From positions 1 to 64,000 of the forward strand of contig WLID01000007.1 of NCBI GenBank assembly GCA_009702325.1: a stretch of 64,000 nt of DNA, in the 5' to 3' direction. The translations under genes and the position numbers were made by a program. Within the stretch, counting starts at the first letter, position 1. Every line of letters starts with the position of its first letter. Shown here piece after piece: positions 8,607 to 17,736 of the stretch. Under the pieces are notes generated by a model, which did no database searches, had not been told where the DNA came from, and saw only the letters and a list, made by a program, of their open reading frames with translations. This stretch comes from Actinomycetota bacterium. GTDB taxonomy: Bacteria > Actinomycetota > Thermoleophilia > Gaiellales > Gaiellaceae.

Positions 8607-9323
8607 GTGAGCGGCGACCCAGGCATCGATCGCGCGACGCTGCCTGCTGTCGACCACGGTATTGGGGCGATGGCGGCAGCAGGGAACTACAACCGCTGGC
8701 TCTTCTCGCGCGCTGCCCCATTCCTCGGTCGCCGCGTCCTCGATGCCGGGGCCGGAATCGGAACGTTTACGACAATCGCACTCGCAGCGGGCCACGCGGT
8801 GGTGGCAGTCGAGCCAGATCCCCCGATCGCGGCGCTCCTTCGCGAGCGACTACCCACCGTCTCTGTCACCGAAGCGGTGCTTGAGGAACTCTCGAGCGCA
8901 CTTCCAGCGGAGGTTGCCGATTCTGCGATCTGCTTCAACGTCATCGAGCACATCGAGGACGACATCCAGGCGCTCACCGGGATCAGACACGCGCTCGCAC
9001 CGGGCGCGCACCTCGCCCTGATCGTCCCGGCTCATCCCGCGCTGTTTGGATCGATCGACCGAACCGACCAGCACTACCGCCGCTACACCCGGCGTTCACT
9101 TTCCCAGGCGCTCGACGCCGCGGGCTTTGATGCGGTCGACGTTCGGTACGTGAATCCCGTTGGGGTTCTCGGCTGGTTTGTCGCCGGAAAGATCCTGCGC
9201 AAGCCGCAGGTTCCTGACGGGCCGCTCGCGCTCTACGACCGCCTCGTGCCGCTGTTTCGCCTGCTTGACGCGCTCCGACTTCCGTTCGGCCTGTCGGTCT
9301 GGGCAGTCGCTCGTCGCCGCTAA
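8607..9323 (+). CDS. SAM-dependent methyltransferase (class I)
   Basis: This 238-residue Rossmann methyltransferase has SAM-binding motif I VLDAGAGIGTFT. The acidic ribose-binding residue is in VVAVEPDPP, and motif II is DSAICFNVIEHIED. The methyltransf_11/12-like HYRRYTRRSL stretch is common in methyltransferases of polysaccharide and polyprenyl-glycan loci. The reading frame extends far upstream, but the GTG at 8607 leaves the usual spacing to motif I and has a -10 box 7 nt before it. It converges with the next glycosyltransferase, the two stop codons overlapping within 4 nt (9320-9323). It probably methylates a sugar or lipid-linked glycan. The target is unknown. Confidence 0.8.
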   Translation: MSGDPGIDRATLPAVDHGIGAMAAAGNYNRWLFSRAAPFLGRRVLDAGAGIGTFTTIALAAGHAVVAVEPDPPIAALLRERLPTVSVTEAVLEELSSALPAEVADSAICFNVIEHIEDDIQALTGIRHALAPGAHLALIVPAHPALFGSIDRTDQHYRRYTRRSLSQALDAAGFDAVDVRYVNPVGVLGWFVAGKILRKPQVPDGPLALYDRLVPLFRLLDALRLPFGLSVWAVARRR

Positions 9324-10318
9324 CGCGCGCGGCTATATGCGGCCACGAGCGCGTCGACCTCAGCGGCAGTCGAGAGCGCGGCGCGCGCGTAGGTTCTGCC
9401 GGCCTCGCCAAGACTGCGGCAGAGCGTCGGGTCGTCGAGCAACTTCGCGATCGTGCTGCGCAGGAGCTCACGGTCGTTCACGGGCACGTGCTCGGTGCCC
9501 GCCTGGGTGAGATCGGCGAGGCCACCAACCCCGGTGGTCACAACGGGCCGGCCGTATGCCATCGCTTCGCGAGCGACCATGCCGTATCCCTCGCGACGCG
9601 AGGGCACGCAAACGACGGCGGCACGTTCAAAGTACGGTCCGAGCTCGCTCGGCGGAACAAAGCCAACACGCTCGGGCGCGAGGTCGCGCAAGGGGCCATC
9701 GCCGACGATCACTCGGGGCAGACCTTCAGTCGCCTCAAGGAATTCCTCGATCCCCTTCTCGGCTGAGAGCCTGCCGGCAAACAACACGTGGCGTGGTTCG
9801 ATCGGCGCACCAACCGTCTCAGGTATCGCAACGGCGGTCGGCACGACGACAACCTCACGCGCACCAAGGCCTCCCGCGGCCTCAGCAAGAAAGGTCGATG
9901 CAGCGATCACAACCCGCGCGCGCCGAAGCAGCAGTCGAGCCAGAAATGGCGCACGCCGCGCCAGTTCAAGATCGGTTCCCCACACCTGAACGACGAGCGG
10001 GCGTCGCGTGAGCAGGCCGGGAAGTGCCGAGGGGAGCCAGTGGGCGTGTACGACATCGGCGCCGCGGGACGCTCGCCGAGCGGCGCGCACAAAGTTCGCG
10101 AGGAAGAGCGGCAGCAGGAGGATCCGTAGCGGCTGGCGTCGCAGGTTCTGAACGATCCCGTCGCCGTAGGCGATGCCGAAGTGGCGAAACGCGGCAGGCG
10201 ACACTACGTCGACCCGATGCCCCGCCGACCGGAGCGCCTCGACGGAGTGCGCGACGAAGTTTCCCGCGACATCGTCTGCATCTCGCGGATACGACGTCGT
10301 GAGGACGCAGATCCGCAC
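9320..10318 (-). CDS. GT4-family glycosyltransferase
   Basis: This 332-residue GT-B enzyme opens with VRICVLTTSYPRDADDVAGN, the nucleotide-free N-terminal Rossmann strand. ADVVHAHWLPSA is the mid-domain strand. The C-terminal donor domain shows HVLFAGRLSAEKGIEEFLEA, VIVGDGPL and the E-x7-E motif in SRREGYGMVAREAMAYGRP. Such enzymes transfer sugar from a nucleotide sugar with retention of configuration. The GTG start at 10318 is 2 nt past the stop of the upstream gene. It is the last gene of the ten-gene minus-strand operon that begins at 20870. Confidence 0.88.
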   Translation of the reverse strand: MRICVLTTSYPRDADDVAGNFVAHSVEALRSAGHRVDVVSPAAFRHFGIAYGDGIVQNLRRQPLRILLLPLFLANFVRAARRASRGADVVHAHWLPSALPGLLTRRPLVVQVWGTDLELARRAPFLARLLLRRARVVIAASTFLAEAAGGLGAREVVVVPTAVAIPETVGAPIEPRHVLFAGRLSAEKGIEEFLEATEGLPRVIVGDGPLRDLAPERVGFVPPSELGPYFERAAVVCVPSRREGYGMVAREAMAYGRPVVTTGVGGLADLTQAGTEHVPVNDRELLRSTIAKLLDDPTLCRSLGEAGRTYARAALSTAAEVDALVAAYSRAR

Positions 10319-10320
10319 GG

Positions 10321-11634
10321 CTATGCGCGTTGCTGCGTCAACGCTCGACTGAAGATCGGCGTGACGGCGATCGCAAACGCCAGCAAGACGTAGAAGTAAT
10401 AGAACTGCATCGTCAGGTAGAAGGCGTTCGAGGCCATCGTGCCGAGCAGTGCCGCGGTGTATCCCCATGCGAGCGGAGACACACGTGCCGCGAGCGGACT
10501 GCCGGCGAGCGCAAGCGCCTTCCCAAGCAGTCGTGCTCGCCGAAGCCGCGCGAATGTCCAGAGCAGGAAGAGCCCAAACACAGCGGTTCCGACGAGGCCT
10601 GTTTCAACAACAAGCGCGACGTAGTAGGAGTGCGGACCCCAGTTGGTCTTGCCCGTAACGAAGCCGTAGTACACCGAGAAGGTGTTGAAGCCAAGCCCGA
10701 AGAGAGGATGCGAATGGATAACGGCGGGAATGAAGCTGTAGACGGCAAAGTGGGCGTTCTCCGAGCCGCCACCTGTCTGCACCCGCGATTTGAAGACCAC
10801 CTCGAAGTAATGGTACTGGCTCACAACGACGGCTCCGAGGATGGCGAAGGCGCCACCGAGCGGGTACAGCAACGTCTTTGAGCGCAGGTAGGCGCGATAC
10901 GGAACCGCGAGCACGAGGGTGCCAACAGCGAGGCCGAGCATGCCGCTTCGTGAGAGCGTCAGCAACTCGACGATGATCAAGAACGCGATCGCGAGCCCGA
11001 GATGGCGCCGCAGCCGGTGCCCTCGCTCAAGTCGGAGATACAGCGGTGCCAGAACGAGCAGCGGCGCGATGATCATGATCCCAAGATGGTTCGGGTCGCC
11101 GGTCAGGGCGTTCGGGCGAAATACCGACGTGCCCTCGACGGCACCGTAAACGTTGATCTGACTTGCCCCGCCCGTGAGCGGCTGCACGGTGAAGGAGTCA
11201 AGGTTCGTTCCAGCATGCGCGGCGAGCAGCTCAAGGACACCGAATGCAGCGTTTCCCACAACCCCGAGCGCGAACACCGCGAGCGACTTCCAGTAGTAGT
11301 CCTGACCGCGCCGATAGAGCCATGTGACCGCGCCGACAAGAAAGCCAAAGTGGATCAGCCACTTCACGATTCCCTTGACGTACTGCTGCAGGTCGGCCGA
11401 AGTCTGGAGATCGAAAAAGCCGATCAGGTGCGAAACAAGAAAGAGCGTCCAGAAGCCCAGCAACACCTGCGTCGTTCGCGGGACGCGCGGCCCTGTACCC
11501 ATGAGGAACGCGGTCAGGAAGCAGATCGCGAGCAGGTCGGCGAGCGACACAGTGCCAGCGACGTTCCAGTGCACCTTCTCGAAGGTGCAGCAGAAGAGCG
11601 TTGCGAAGAAGAGTCCACTCGTCAGCCGCCTCAT
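10321..11634 (-). CDS. O-antigen ligase/polymerase-like membrane protein
   Basis: This 437-residue protein has about 10-12 hydrophobic segments. The C-terminal third holds a periplasmic loop with SHPLFGLGFNTFSVYY and GKTNWGPHSYYVALVVETGLVG. G-x-G-x-x-x-F followed by a HSYY/H-N-x-x-L-type segment is the signature of the Wzy_C/O-antigen ligase (WaaL) family. Members join lipid-linked glycans to an acceptor or polymerise repeat units. The ATG at 11634 overlaps the upstream stop as ATGA. A second ligase-like protein is encoded at 35881-37362. Confidence 0.8.
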   Translation of the reverse strand: MRRLTSGLFFATLFCCTFEKVHWNVAGTVSLADLLAICFLTAFLMGTGPRVPRTTQVLLGFWTLFLVSHLIGFFDLQTSADLQQYVKGIVKWLIHFGFLVGAVTWLYRRGQDYYWKSLAVFALGVVGNAAFGVLELLAAHAGTNLDSFTVQPLTGGASQINVYGAVEGTSVFRPNALTGDPNHLGIMIIAPLLVLAPLYLRLERGHRLRRHLGLAIAFLIIVELLTLSRSGMLGLAVGTLVLAVPYRAYLRSKTLLYPLGGAFAILGAVVVSQYHYFEVVFKSRVQTGGGSENAHFAVYSFIPAVIHSHPLFGLGFNTFSVYYGFVTGKTNWGPHSYYVALVVETGLVGTAVFGLFLLWTFARLRRARLLGKALALAGSPLAARVSPLAWGYTAALLGTMASNAFYLTMQFYYFYVLLAFAIAVTPIFSRALTQQRA

Positions 11635-12884
11635 TGGCCGCTCACCCGGTGGAGGAGGTCGGCGAGTTCCTGCATCCGTGCCCGTCGCGAGAGCTTTGCA
11701 CGCCACTCATCGGACAGTGGAGGCGCGTCTAGCTCGCCGGCACGGAACCGGTCGCGGAGAGCAGTCAGCTCGCGCACCATGGCCTCAACGTCATCGGTTG
11801 GGACGACAACGCCCGCGTCCGCCTCACGGATGAGCTGAGCGGCGGCACCATCGGGTGGCACGACCGCGAGGATCGGCCGCTCCGCCGCGAGATATTCGAA
11901 CACCTTTCCGGAGAGCACGGCTCGACCGCGGCCCCCTGATTCCGCGATCAGGAGCAGCAACGCCTCGGAGTCGCGTTGCAGTCGGAGCGATTCGGCTCGC
12001 GGGACGTAGGAGATCACCTCGAAGCGATCGCCGAGGTTGAGGCTCTTCGCGTACTCGAGGTCGCTGGCGCGGAAGTCGCCGACGAAGCGGGCGCTCACAC
12101 CCTCAACACGCGAAAGCGCGGTCAGGAACGGCTTCGGGTCGCGCTTGCCAAAGAACGAGCCGGCGTGCGTGATCCGGAATGTGTCTCCCCGTCGATACTC
12201 AAGGCCCGCGAAGTCGTCGAAGTCGCAACCGTTCGGAATCTCGAGGATCTCGCCACGGACGCCACGGTCTTTGGTCTCCTCCGTGATCGCGCCCGAGACG
12301 GTCACGACAGCGTCGGCGTAACGGCCGACGATCTCCGCAACACCTGCGGCTCCCTTCTCCTTTGCGCGAACAAGAAGCTTCTCGATATTTCGGTGGGTAT
12401 GACCGGTGAGCGGGTCGCGGAGATCGGCAACCCACGGAATGCCTGTTGCACGCTTCACACCAGCGCCGATCAGATGGACCGAGCCAGGTGGCGAGGTGGT
12501 GAGGATCACGTCGATGCCCTCGCGCTTCACAATGCGGATAGCAGCCGGGAGCGCGGTCAGATTCCAGCTCACCGCTTCGTCGGGAACGAGGAGCCGTCGA
12601 CCGAAGAGCTCAGCCTGCTTGCGGTAGCGCACGAGGCCCGTCGTCCCGCGAAGCTCCTCGGCGGGCTTCCGACCGCGCGGCCCGACGTATCGCGCCCGAT
12701 GCACCCAGGCAAGCGTGGGCGCCGCCAGCGCCTCGTCGTCTTGATGGATCCACTTGAAACCACTTGGGGCGAGCACGTGCGTCTCGATTCCGAGCTCGGG
12801 CAGGTGTGTTGCCATCTTCAGCGGCCGGGCCGTCCCCCCGCCGCCTGCGGGCGGGAAGTAGAGGGAGACGATGAGCGCTTTCAT
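11631..12884 (-). CDS. GT4-family glycosyltransferase
   Basis: This 417-residue protein begins MKALIVSLYFPPAGGGGTAR, the open-cleft glycine-rich N-terminus of WcaI/Gtf-type GT4 enzymes. ILTTSPPGSVHLIG, WVADLRDP and IPNGCDFDDF are all typical of this subgroup. The donor domain ends with SGKVFEYLAAERPILAVVPP. It overlaps its neighbours by ATGA on both sides (12881-12884 and 11631-11634), so it is co-translated with the membrane proteins around it. The sugar specificity is unknown. Confidence 0.88.
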   Translation of the reverse strand: MKALIVSLYFPPAGGGGTARPLKMATHLPELGIETHVLAPSGFKWIHQDDEALAAPTLAWVHRARYVGPRGRKPAEELRGTTGLVRYRKQAELFGRRLLVPDEAVSWNLTALPAAIRIVKREGIDVILTTSPPGSVHLIGAGVKRATGIPWVADLRDPLTGHTHRNIEKLLVRAKEKGAAGVAEIVGRYADAVVTVSGAITEETKDRGVRGEILEIPNGCDFDDFAGLEYRRGDTFRITHAGSFFGKRDPKPFLTALSRVEGVSARFVGDFRASDLEYAKSLNLGDRFEVISYVPRAESLRLQRDSEALLLLIAESGGRGRAVLSGKVFEYLAAERPILAVVPPDGAAAQLIREADAGVVVPTDDVEAMVRELTALRDRFRAGELDAPPLSDEWRAKLSRRARMQELADLLHRVSGQ

Positions 12885-14734
12885 GGACTCAGACGATAGA
12901 GGCGCGAGCCACGCACGGCCCAGGTGGCACCGTACTTCTTTGGAACGGCCGGATCTCCCGTTGCAAGCCAATGCTCGACTTCGCGGTAGCGACCGTAGGG
13001 ATCGTTTGAGCGCGTGTTCGCGACATGCGTGGGAGGTGCTGCCACGAGGTACACCGGGCGTAGCGCAGCGATGCGGTAACTCGTCTGGGTGTCTGCGAGC
13101 ACGACCGCCTGCGCTGGAAGCTCACGTAACGCCTGCACGAGTGCGGGCGACAGTGCCCCCGGATCGCGCCGTTCGCTGGGATTCCAGTGAATGAATCCCG
13201 AGATGGCGACGGGAAGCACAAAGACGGCCGCCGCGACTCCACCCGACCAGCGGCGCTCGATGAACGGCCGGTGGCGACGTACGAGAAAGCCTGCTGCGAC
13301 CGCACCGGCTCCGCCGATCGCCGCCCACCACGTGACGATCGCCGGCCCAGGATACGCGAGGTTGTAGTTGAAGTCGCCGGGATAGGCGATCTCGAGTGCG
13401 ATGCCTGCGATGAACGCGGCAGGCACCGTGGCGCGCGTGATCCCACAGAGCACTGCCAGGCCGCCGGCCACTGCAAACGGCACGGGAATGAAGCCGGCGG
13501 AGCGACGGGCCTGCGAGAGCGAGACGGCGTCTGCGAAACGCGGGAAGAGCTCGGGCATCAGAATCACCGCCAGGATCACGAGCGATCCGCCGAGGACGAA
13601 CGAACCCCACCGGCGCCGAACTGCGGCGCCGGCGAGCGGGATCAATGCGAAGCCGAGAATGACGACTGCCCCTGCTCGCGTGATCGTTCCGGGCCCCATG
13701 CGGTAGTGGTGGTCGTTCCACACCTGCAGCTGGTTGCCATAGCGAAGGAGTCCGGCGAGCCGTTCCCCCGGGCCTGGGTTGTGCGAGAGCGTCTCGTCGA
13801 CGATCGGCTTCAGCCACAGATAGGCAAGCCCGATCGGAACGACCGCCGCACCGAAGAACGCCGCGTTGACTCGCCAATCTCGCGGTCGCAACGCGGCGTA
13901 CCCCACGAGCGGCATCAAGACAAAGAGGGCGTAGGTCGGATGAACGAGGGCCAGCTCACCGAAGACGGCGGCGACACCAACGAGGTAGCCGCGCCGCCGC
14001 GTCTCAATCCAGCCGAAGACGAGCGCGAGCGCCACCGGCGCCAGCAGGAGGCGGGAGGCAGTCGCAGGCAGAGACAGCGAGGCGAACGAGCCGCCGTGTC
14101 CTGCCGCAAAAAGCAACGCGCCCAGCTGGGCGAGCAACACGGCCCACGCAAGTGATCGCGATCGAAAGAGCCGAAAGCCCGCCTCCCACGCCACAGCACA
14201 CGCAAGCGGGGTGAGGACAGCGGCCTCGTGCTTGACGACAGAGCCGGAATCGAGTCCAGAGAGCGATGCAACGAACGCGAGGAAACCGTGCCACAGGGGG
14301 AATGCGTAGCCGGGGTGTAGTCCGCCGCCAGCGAGTTCATCAACGCTTCGGAGGTGGAGTCCTGGCAGCTCGACAAGCTTCCGCACCCGAGCAAGGTGGA
14401 AGAGACCATCGCCCGTCACGGGGCCTGCAACATGCCAGAGCAGGAGGCCGAGAACGATCCCCACGAACCACACGGCAGGGTGGCCAGCGATTCGAGGGAC
14501 GCGGCGAACGCGTCTCGCGACAAGAAACAATGCGATGCCGATGAGAAACAGCACGGCAAGCCCGAAGTGGACGCTCGTGTGCAGTGTGAAGACGACGGTC
14601 CAGGCGACGAAGACGCAGGCAAGTCCGAGCGCAACCGTCGATGCCGTGTCGCGAAGCCCGAGTGCCCGTGCCGCCACCCGGCCGGGCAGCAGGACGATGC
14701 AGGTTGCGAGCGCGAGCCGGAGGTATTCGATCAC
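12881..14734 (-). CDS. Polytopic membrane protein, GT-C-like
   Basis: This 617-residue protein has about 12 hydrophobic segments and a soluble tail of about 100 residues. The first long loop contains GPVTGDGLFHLARVRKL, an Asp/His arrangement like the GT-C catalytic loop, followed by LHPGYAFPLWHG. I do not recognise a named family. The topology and locus fit a polyprenyl-phosphate-sugar-dependent glycosyltransferase, or an enzyme modifying the polymer outside the membrane. The GTG at 14734 is chosen because it overlaps the upstream stop as GTGA and is followed directly by the first hydrophobic segment (IEYLRLALATCIVLLPG). The long upstream extension in this frame is arginine-rich and antisense-like. 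Confidence 0.7.
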   Translation of the reverse strand: MIEYLRLALATCIVLLPGRVAARALGLRDTASTVALGLACVFVAWTVVFTLHTSVHFGLAVLFLIGIALFLVARRVRRVPRIAGHPAVWFVGIVLGLLLWHVAGPVTGDGLFHLARVRKLVELPGLHLRSVDELAGGGLHPGYAFPLWHGFLAFVASLSGLDSGSVVKHEAAVLTPLACAVAWEAGFRLFRSRSLAWAVLLAQLGALLFAAGHGGSFASLSLPATASRLLLAPVALALVFGWIETRRRGYLVGVAAVFGELALVHPTYALFVLMPLVGYAALRPRDWRVNAAFFGAAVVPIGLAYLWLKPIVDETLSHNPGPGERLAGLLRYGNQLQVWNDHHYRMGPGTITRAGAVVILGFALIPLAGAAVRRRWGSFVLGGSLVILAVILMPELFPRFADAVSLSQARRSAGFIPVPFAVAGGLAVLCGITRATVPAAFIAGIALEIAYPGDFNYNLAYPGPAIVTWWAAIGGAGAVAAGFLVRRHRPFIERRWSGGVAAAVFVLPVAISGFIHWNPSERRDPGALSPALVQALRELPAQAVVLADTQTSYRIAALRPVYLVAAPPTHVANTRSNDPYGRYREVEHWLATGDPAVPKKYGATWAVRGSRLYRLSP

Positions 14735-15621
14735 GAGAGGAGCGACTCCACGTTGCCCGACGACAGAAACCGCACGCCGTCGCGATACAGCGCGCCTCGC
14801 TCGCCGCGATACGCGATCGCACGCAAGCGCAGTGCGGTCACGAGCAGACGTTGTGCACGCCGAGCCGTGCGAATGCCTCGATGCTTGGCGAACCAGCGAA
14901 GGTGCCCGCGGAGATTTTCGACGTAGAGCTTCCCGCCGTGCGAGGCACCACCGACGTGGACGACGTCGGCGTTCGGATCGAACCACACGGTCCATCCTGC
15001 GTCGCGAAAGCGTCGCTGCCAATCGGACTCCTCGCTGAACATGAAGAACGCTTCGTCGAACAGTCCGGTCTCAGCCGTGGCGGCGCTCCGCACAAGCAGC
15101 GCCGCACCCGACACCCAGTCGACGCTGCGCGCCTCGTCGTGCTCGAAGCCACCGACATACATCGGGTTGAGCATGCGCGTGTTTGGCGCAAGCTTGCGGA
15201 GAAAGAAGTACTCGGTTGCAAGGCCCCAGAGTGTTGGGTCGGCCCGAACGCTCTTTTGGAGGGTGCCGTCGGTGTTGAGCAGTCGAGGCCCAACGACCGC
15301 AGCATCGGGATGGGTGTCTGCGAACGCGACGAGTTCGGCAAGCGCCCCTGGCGTGAGCCACGCATCGGAGTTGACGAGAAACCAGTAGCGCCCCTGCAGC
15401 GCCCGCATGCCCGCGTTGTTTCCGGCACCCATGCCGAGGTTGCCTTGTTCAATAAGCGTGACGTGGGGATAGCGGTCGCGCACGAGCTCAATCGTGCCGT
15501 CGGTCGATCCATGGTCGACGACGACGGTTGGTGTGTCGCCAAGCGAGTCGAGGCACTGCGGCAACCACGGGAGGCCGTTGAGTGTGACGACGACGGCCGC
15601 GACGTCGGGAAACTCAGACAT
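14731..15621 (-). CDS. GT2-family glycosyltransferase (rhamnosyltransferase-like)
   Basis: This 296-residue GT-A enzyme has the nucleotide-binding strand VAAVVVTLNGLPWLPQCLDS, the first acidic motif VVVDHGSTDGT, and an NSDAWLTPGAL segment that occupies the DxD position. VSGAALLVRS and FFMFSEESDWQRRFRDAG form the acceptor side, where the EE/ED pair supplies the catalytic base. This arrangement is typical of WbbL/RfbF-like rhamnosyltransferases. It overlaps the upstream gene by 8 nt and the downstream gene by GTGA. It should work on the cytoplasmic face in building the repeat unit. Confidence 0.86.
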   Translation of the reverse strand: MSEFPDVAAVVVTLNGLPWLPQCLDSLGDTPTVVVDHGSTDGTIELVRDRYPHVTLIEQGNLGMGAGNNAGMRALQGRYWFLVNSDAWLTPGALAELVAFADTHPDAAVVGPRLLNTDGTLQKSVRADPTLWGLATEYFFLRKLAPNTRMLNPMYVGGFEHDEARSVDWVSGAALLVRSAATAETGLFDEAFFMFSEESDWQRRFRDAGWTVWFDPNADVVHVGGASHGGKLYVENLRGHLRWFAKHRGIRTARRAQRLLVTALRLRAIAYRGERGALYRDGVRFLSSGNVESLLS

Positions 15622-16579
15622 CGGGTGTTGGCTCGCGCCGAACGCCCTCCCAGAGCAGCACGATCAATCCGGGCAGCGAGAGGACGAGTGTGAGGACAAA
15701 GAACAGGAACCCGGTCGCGAAGGCTGGATCAGCCCCGACACCGACATGGCCAAGGAAGTCGACGAAGAACGCTTCGCGGACGGCGAGTCCATTGACGGTG
15801 AACGGTACGAGCATCACGAGGAAGAGCAGCGGGCCAAGCACGAAGTAGGGGCGAAGTGACAGGTCGACTCCGACCGCCTCCCCTGCCGCCCAGATCGCCA
15901 CGATCCGACCCGACTGAACGAGAATCGTCGCGCCGCACACCCTCGCAAGCGTTGACGGGTAGGCGCGGTAGCCGTGGATGCCCTCGTAGACGGCCCGTGC
16001 CGGTCGTTCGATCTTGAATCGGCGGGCAATGGGAACGCCGAAGCGCAGCCACTGTCGCACGGTGCGTGAGAAGAAAACGATGCCCGCGAACGCGGTGAGA
16101 ACAACGAAGAGCGCCTCAATCCACAGGTAGGTCTGGATGTCGTATCGCCCGATCGCGAGCAGGAAGCCCACTGCAGCAAGGACAAGCGTGATCGCCCCGC
16201 CGAGTGCCCGTTCGAGCAGCACGGAGCCGGTGATCGGCGTTGTCATGCCGGGATGACGTTTGGCTGTCTCGTAGATACGCGAGGCGTCGCCGCCGACGGA
16301 GGTCGGCAAGACCTGCCCGACCGCGTACGAGACGAAGTACGCGCGTGTCAGCCACCAGTAGTTGTCGTTGATTCCTCGAACCTTCAAGAGCAGTTGCCAG
16401 CGCCAGGTCATTGGGGCGACGGTGATCAGCATCAAGAAGGTCGAGAGTGCGAGCCACCCGAGGTCGGCCGAGCCAAGGATGTGCAGCGTCTTGCCAATGT
16501 CGATCTTCCACACGATGTAGCCGCATGCAATGACCGTGACGATCAGTGTTCCGGCGAGCTTCAGGAGCTTCGTTCTCAT
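15614..16579 (-). CDS. Lysylphosphatidylglycerol-synthase TM-region/UPF0104 family membrane protein
   Basis: This 321-residue protein has eight or nine hydrophobic segments. LPTSVGGDASRIYE with VLLERALGGAITL is the core signature of the UPF0104/AglD_N family. VNGLAVREAFFVDFLGH is the second conserved region. Members include the flippase-like domain of MprF and proteins in archaeal and bacterial glycosylation loci. A role in moving or modifying a lipid-linked intermediate is plausible but not shown. It overlaps the DegT gene upstream by ATGA and the GT2 gene downstream by 8 nt. Confidence 0.82.
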   Translation of the reverse strand: MRTKLLKLAGTLIVTVIACGYIVWKIDIGKTLHILGSADLGWLALSTFLMLITVAPMTWRWQLLLKVRGINDNYWWLTRAYFVSYAVGQVLPTSVGGDASRIYETAKRHPGMTTPITGSVLLERALGGAITLVLAAVGFLLAIGRYDIQTYLWIEALFVVLTAFAGIVFFSRTVRQWLRFGVPIARRFKIERPARAVYEGIHGYRAYPSTLARVCGATILVQSGRIVAIWAAGEAVGVDLSLRPYFVLGPLLFLVMLVPFTVNGLAVREAFFVDFLGHVGVGADPAFATGFLFFVLTLVLSLPGLIVLLWEGVRREPTPDV

Positions 16580-17694
16580 GCTCCGACCCGCTGCTGAACC
16601 CGATGCACGGCGGCGATCGCGTCGCGAATGTCGTCGTCGAAGTGGGCTGGAGAAAGCGGCAACGAGAGCAGCTCTGCTCCCGCTCGATCGGTCACCGGCA
16701 GCTCGGGCTGGCCTGGCGCCAGGCGGTCGCGATAGGCGGTCAGGCGATGCACGGGCAGAAAGTGGATCGACGTCCCGATGTTCTCGGCGGTGAGCGCCTG
16801 CTGCACGTCATCGCGCGTTGCCCCAAATGCGTCGGCGTCGATACGCACCGCGTAGAGGTGGTAGGCGTGCGTGTCGCGCGGATCGCGCGCGATGGGTGTC
16901 ACTCCTGGGACGTCGGCGAGGCCCTCGTCGTAGAGCGCGAACTGCCGCTTCCGAATCGCGCCGTGCTTCTCAACCTTGTCGAGCTGCACGAGCGCGATCG
17001 AGGCGAGCACGTCAGAGAGATTCGCCTTGTATCCGGCAACCGGAATGTCGTAGAGCGAGCCGTGCCCTCGACGCATGACACGCAACGCGTCGATTGCCTC
17101 GGCGACGTTGGAATCGTTCGTCGCAATCAACCCGCCCTCGCCCGCTGCAATGTTCTTCGTTGCGTAGAGCGAGAAGCAGGTCGCTTCTGAGAGGCCACCC
17201 AGCTTCCGCCCGCGGTAGCGAGACTCGGCCGCATGGGCCGCATCCTCGACAACGGGAATGCCCAGGGCATGCAGCGGATCAAGGTCTGCTGGCTGGCCGT
17301 AAAGATGCACCGGCAAGATCACCTTCGTGCGCGGGGTGATCAGCTCCGCAACCCGTTCAGGATCGATGTTGAGGTCGCCGGGAGCGACATCGGCGAACAC
17401 GGGGGTGGCACCGCAGTGAACGACGACGTTTGCCGTGGCCGGCCACGTGAGTGACGTGGTGATCACCTCGTCGCCAGGCCCCACGCCCAAGGCGAGGAGC
17501 GAGAGGTGCAACGCTGCCGTGCCGGACGTGACGGCAAGAACGTGTTCGGCCTCGAGGTAGTCCCGCATCCGCCGCTCCAGCTCAGCGACGCGAGGGCCCG
17601 ACGTCAGCCACCCTGACCGGATCGTTTCGGCGACTGCCGCAACCTCCTCGTCCCCAACCGCGGGCGGCTGAAAGTGGAGAAAGCTCTCCCGCAC
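16576..17694 (-). CDS. DegT/DnrJ/EryC1-family sugar aminotransferase
   Basis: This 372-residue PLP enzyme has the internal-aldimine lysine at K180 in LYATKNIAAGEGG. TSLTWPATANVVVHCGATPVF and the VEDAAHAAES PLP-binding stretch are family hallmarks. The Y-A-T-K-N context is closer to ArnB/PseC-like 4-aminotransferases than the HPRK context of the paralogues at 1844 and 22984. It lies two genes after a 4,6-dehydratase-like enzyme (18885-19883), so a 4-keto-6-deoxy sugar is a likely substrate. The GTG start lies 42 nt past the upstream stop. Confidence 0.87.
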   Translation of the reverse strand: MRESFLHFQPPAVGDEEVAAVAETIRSGWLTSGPRVAELERRMRDYLEAEHVLAVTSGTAALHLSLLALGVGPGDEVITTSLTWPATANVVVHCGATPVFADVAPGDLNIDPERVAELITPRTKVILPVHLYGQPADLDPLHALGIPVVEDAAHAAESRYRGRKLGGLSEATCFSLYATKNIAAGEGGLIATNDSNVAEAIDALRVMRRGHGSLYDIPVAGYKANLSDVLASIALVQLDKVEKHGAIRKRQFALYDEGLADVPGVTPIARDPRDTHAYHLYAVRIDADAFGATRDDVQQALTAENIGTSIHFLPVHRLTAYRDRLAPGQPELPVTDRAGAELLSLPLSPAHFDDDIRDAIAAVHRVQQRVGA

Positions 17695-17736
17695 TGATTC
17701 GACGCTCAGGTCAGGCTCCTTCGGTGCGGGTAATGG

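Noticed and set aside
14735..15022. Longer N-terminus for the 12881-14734 membrane protein
   Set aside because: The extension is arginine-rich, antisense-like sequence overlapping the GT2 gene. The GTG at 14734 fits the GTGA coupling and precedes the first membrane segment.
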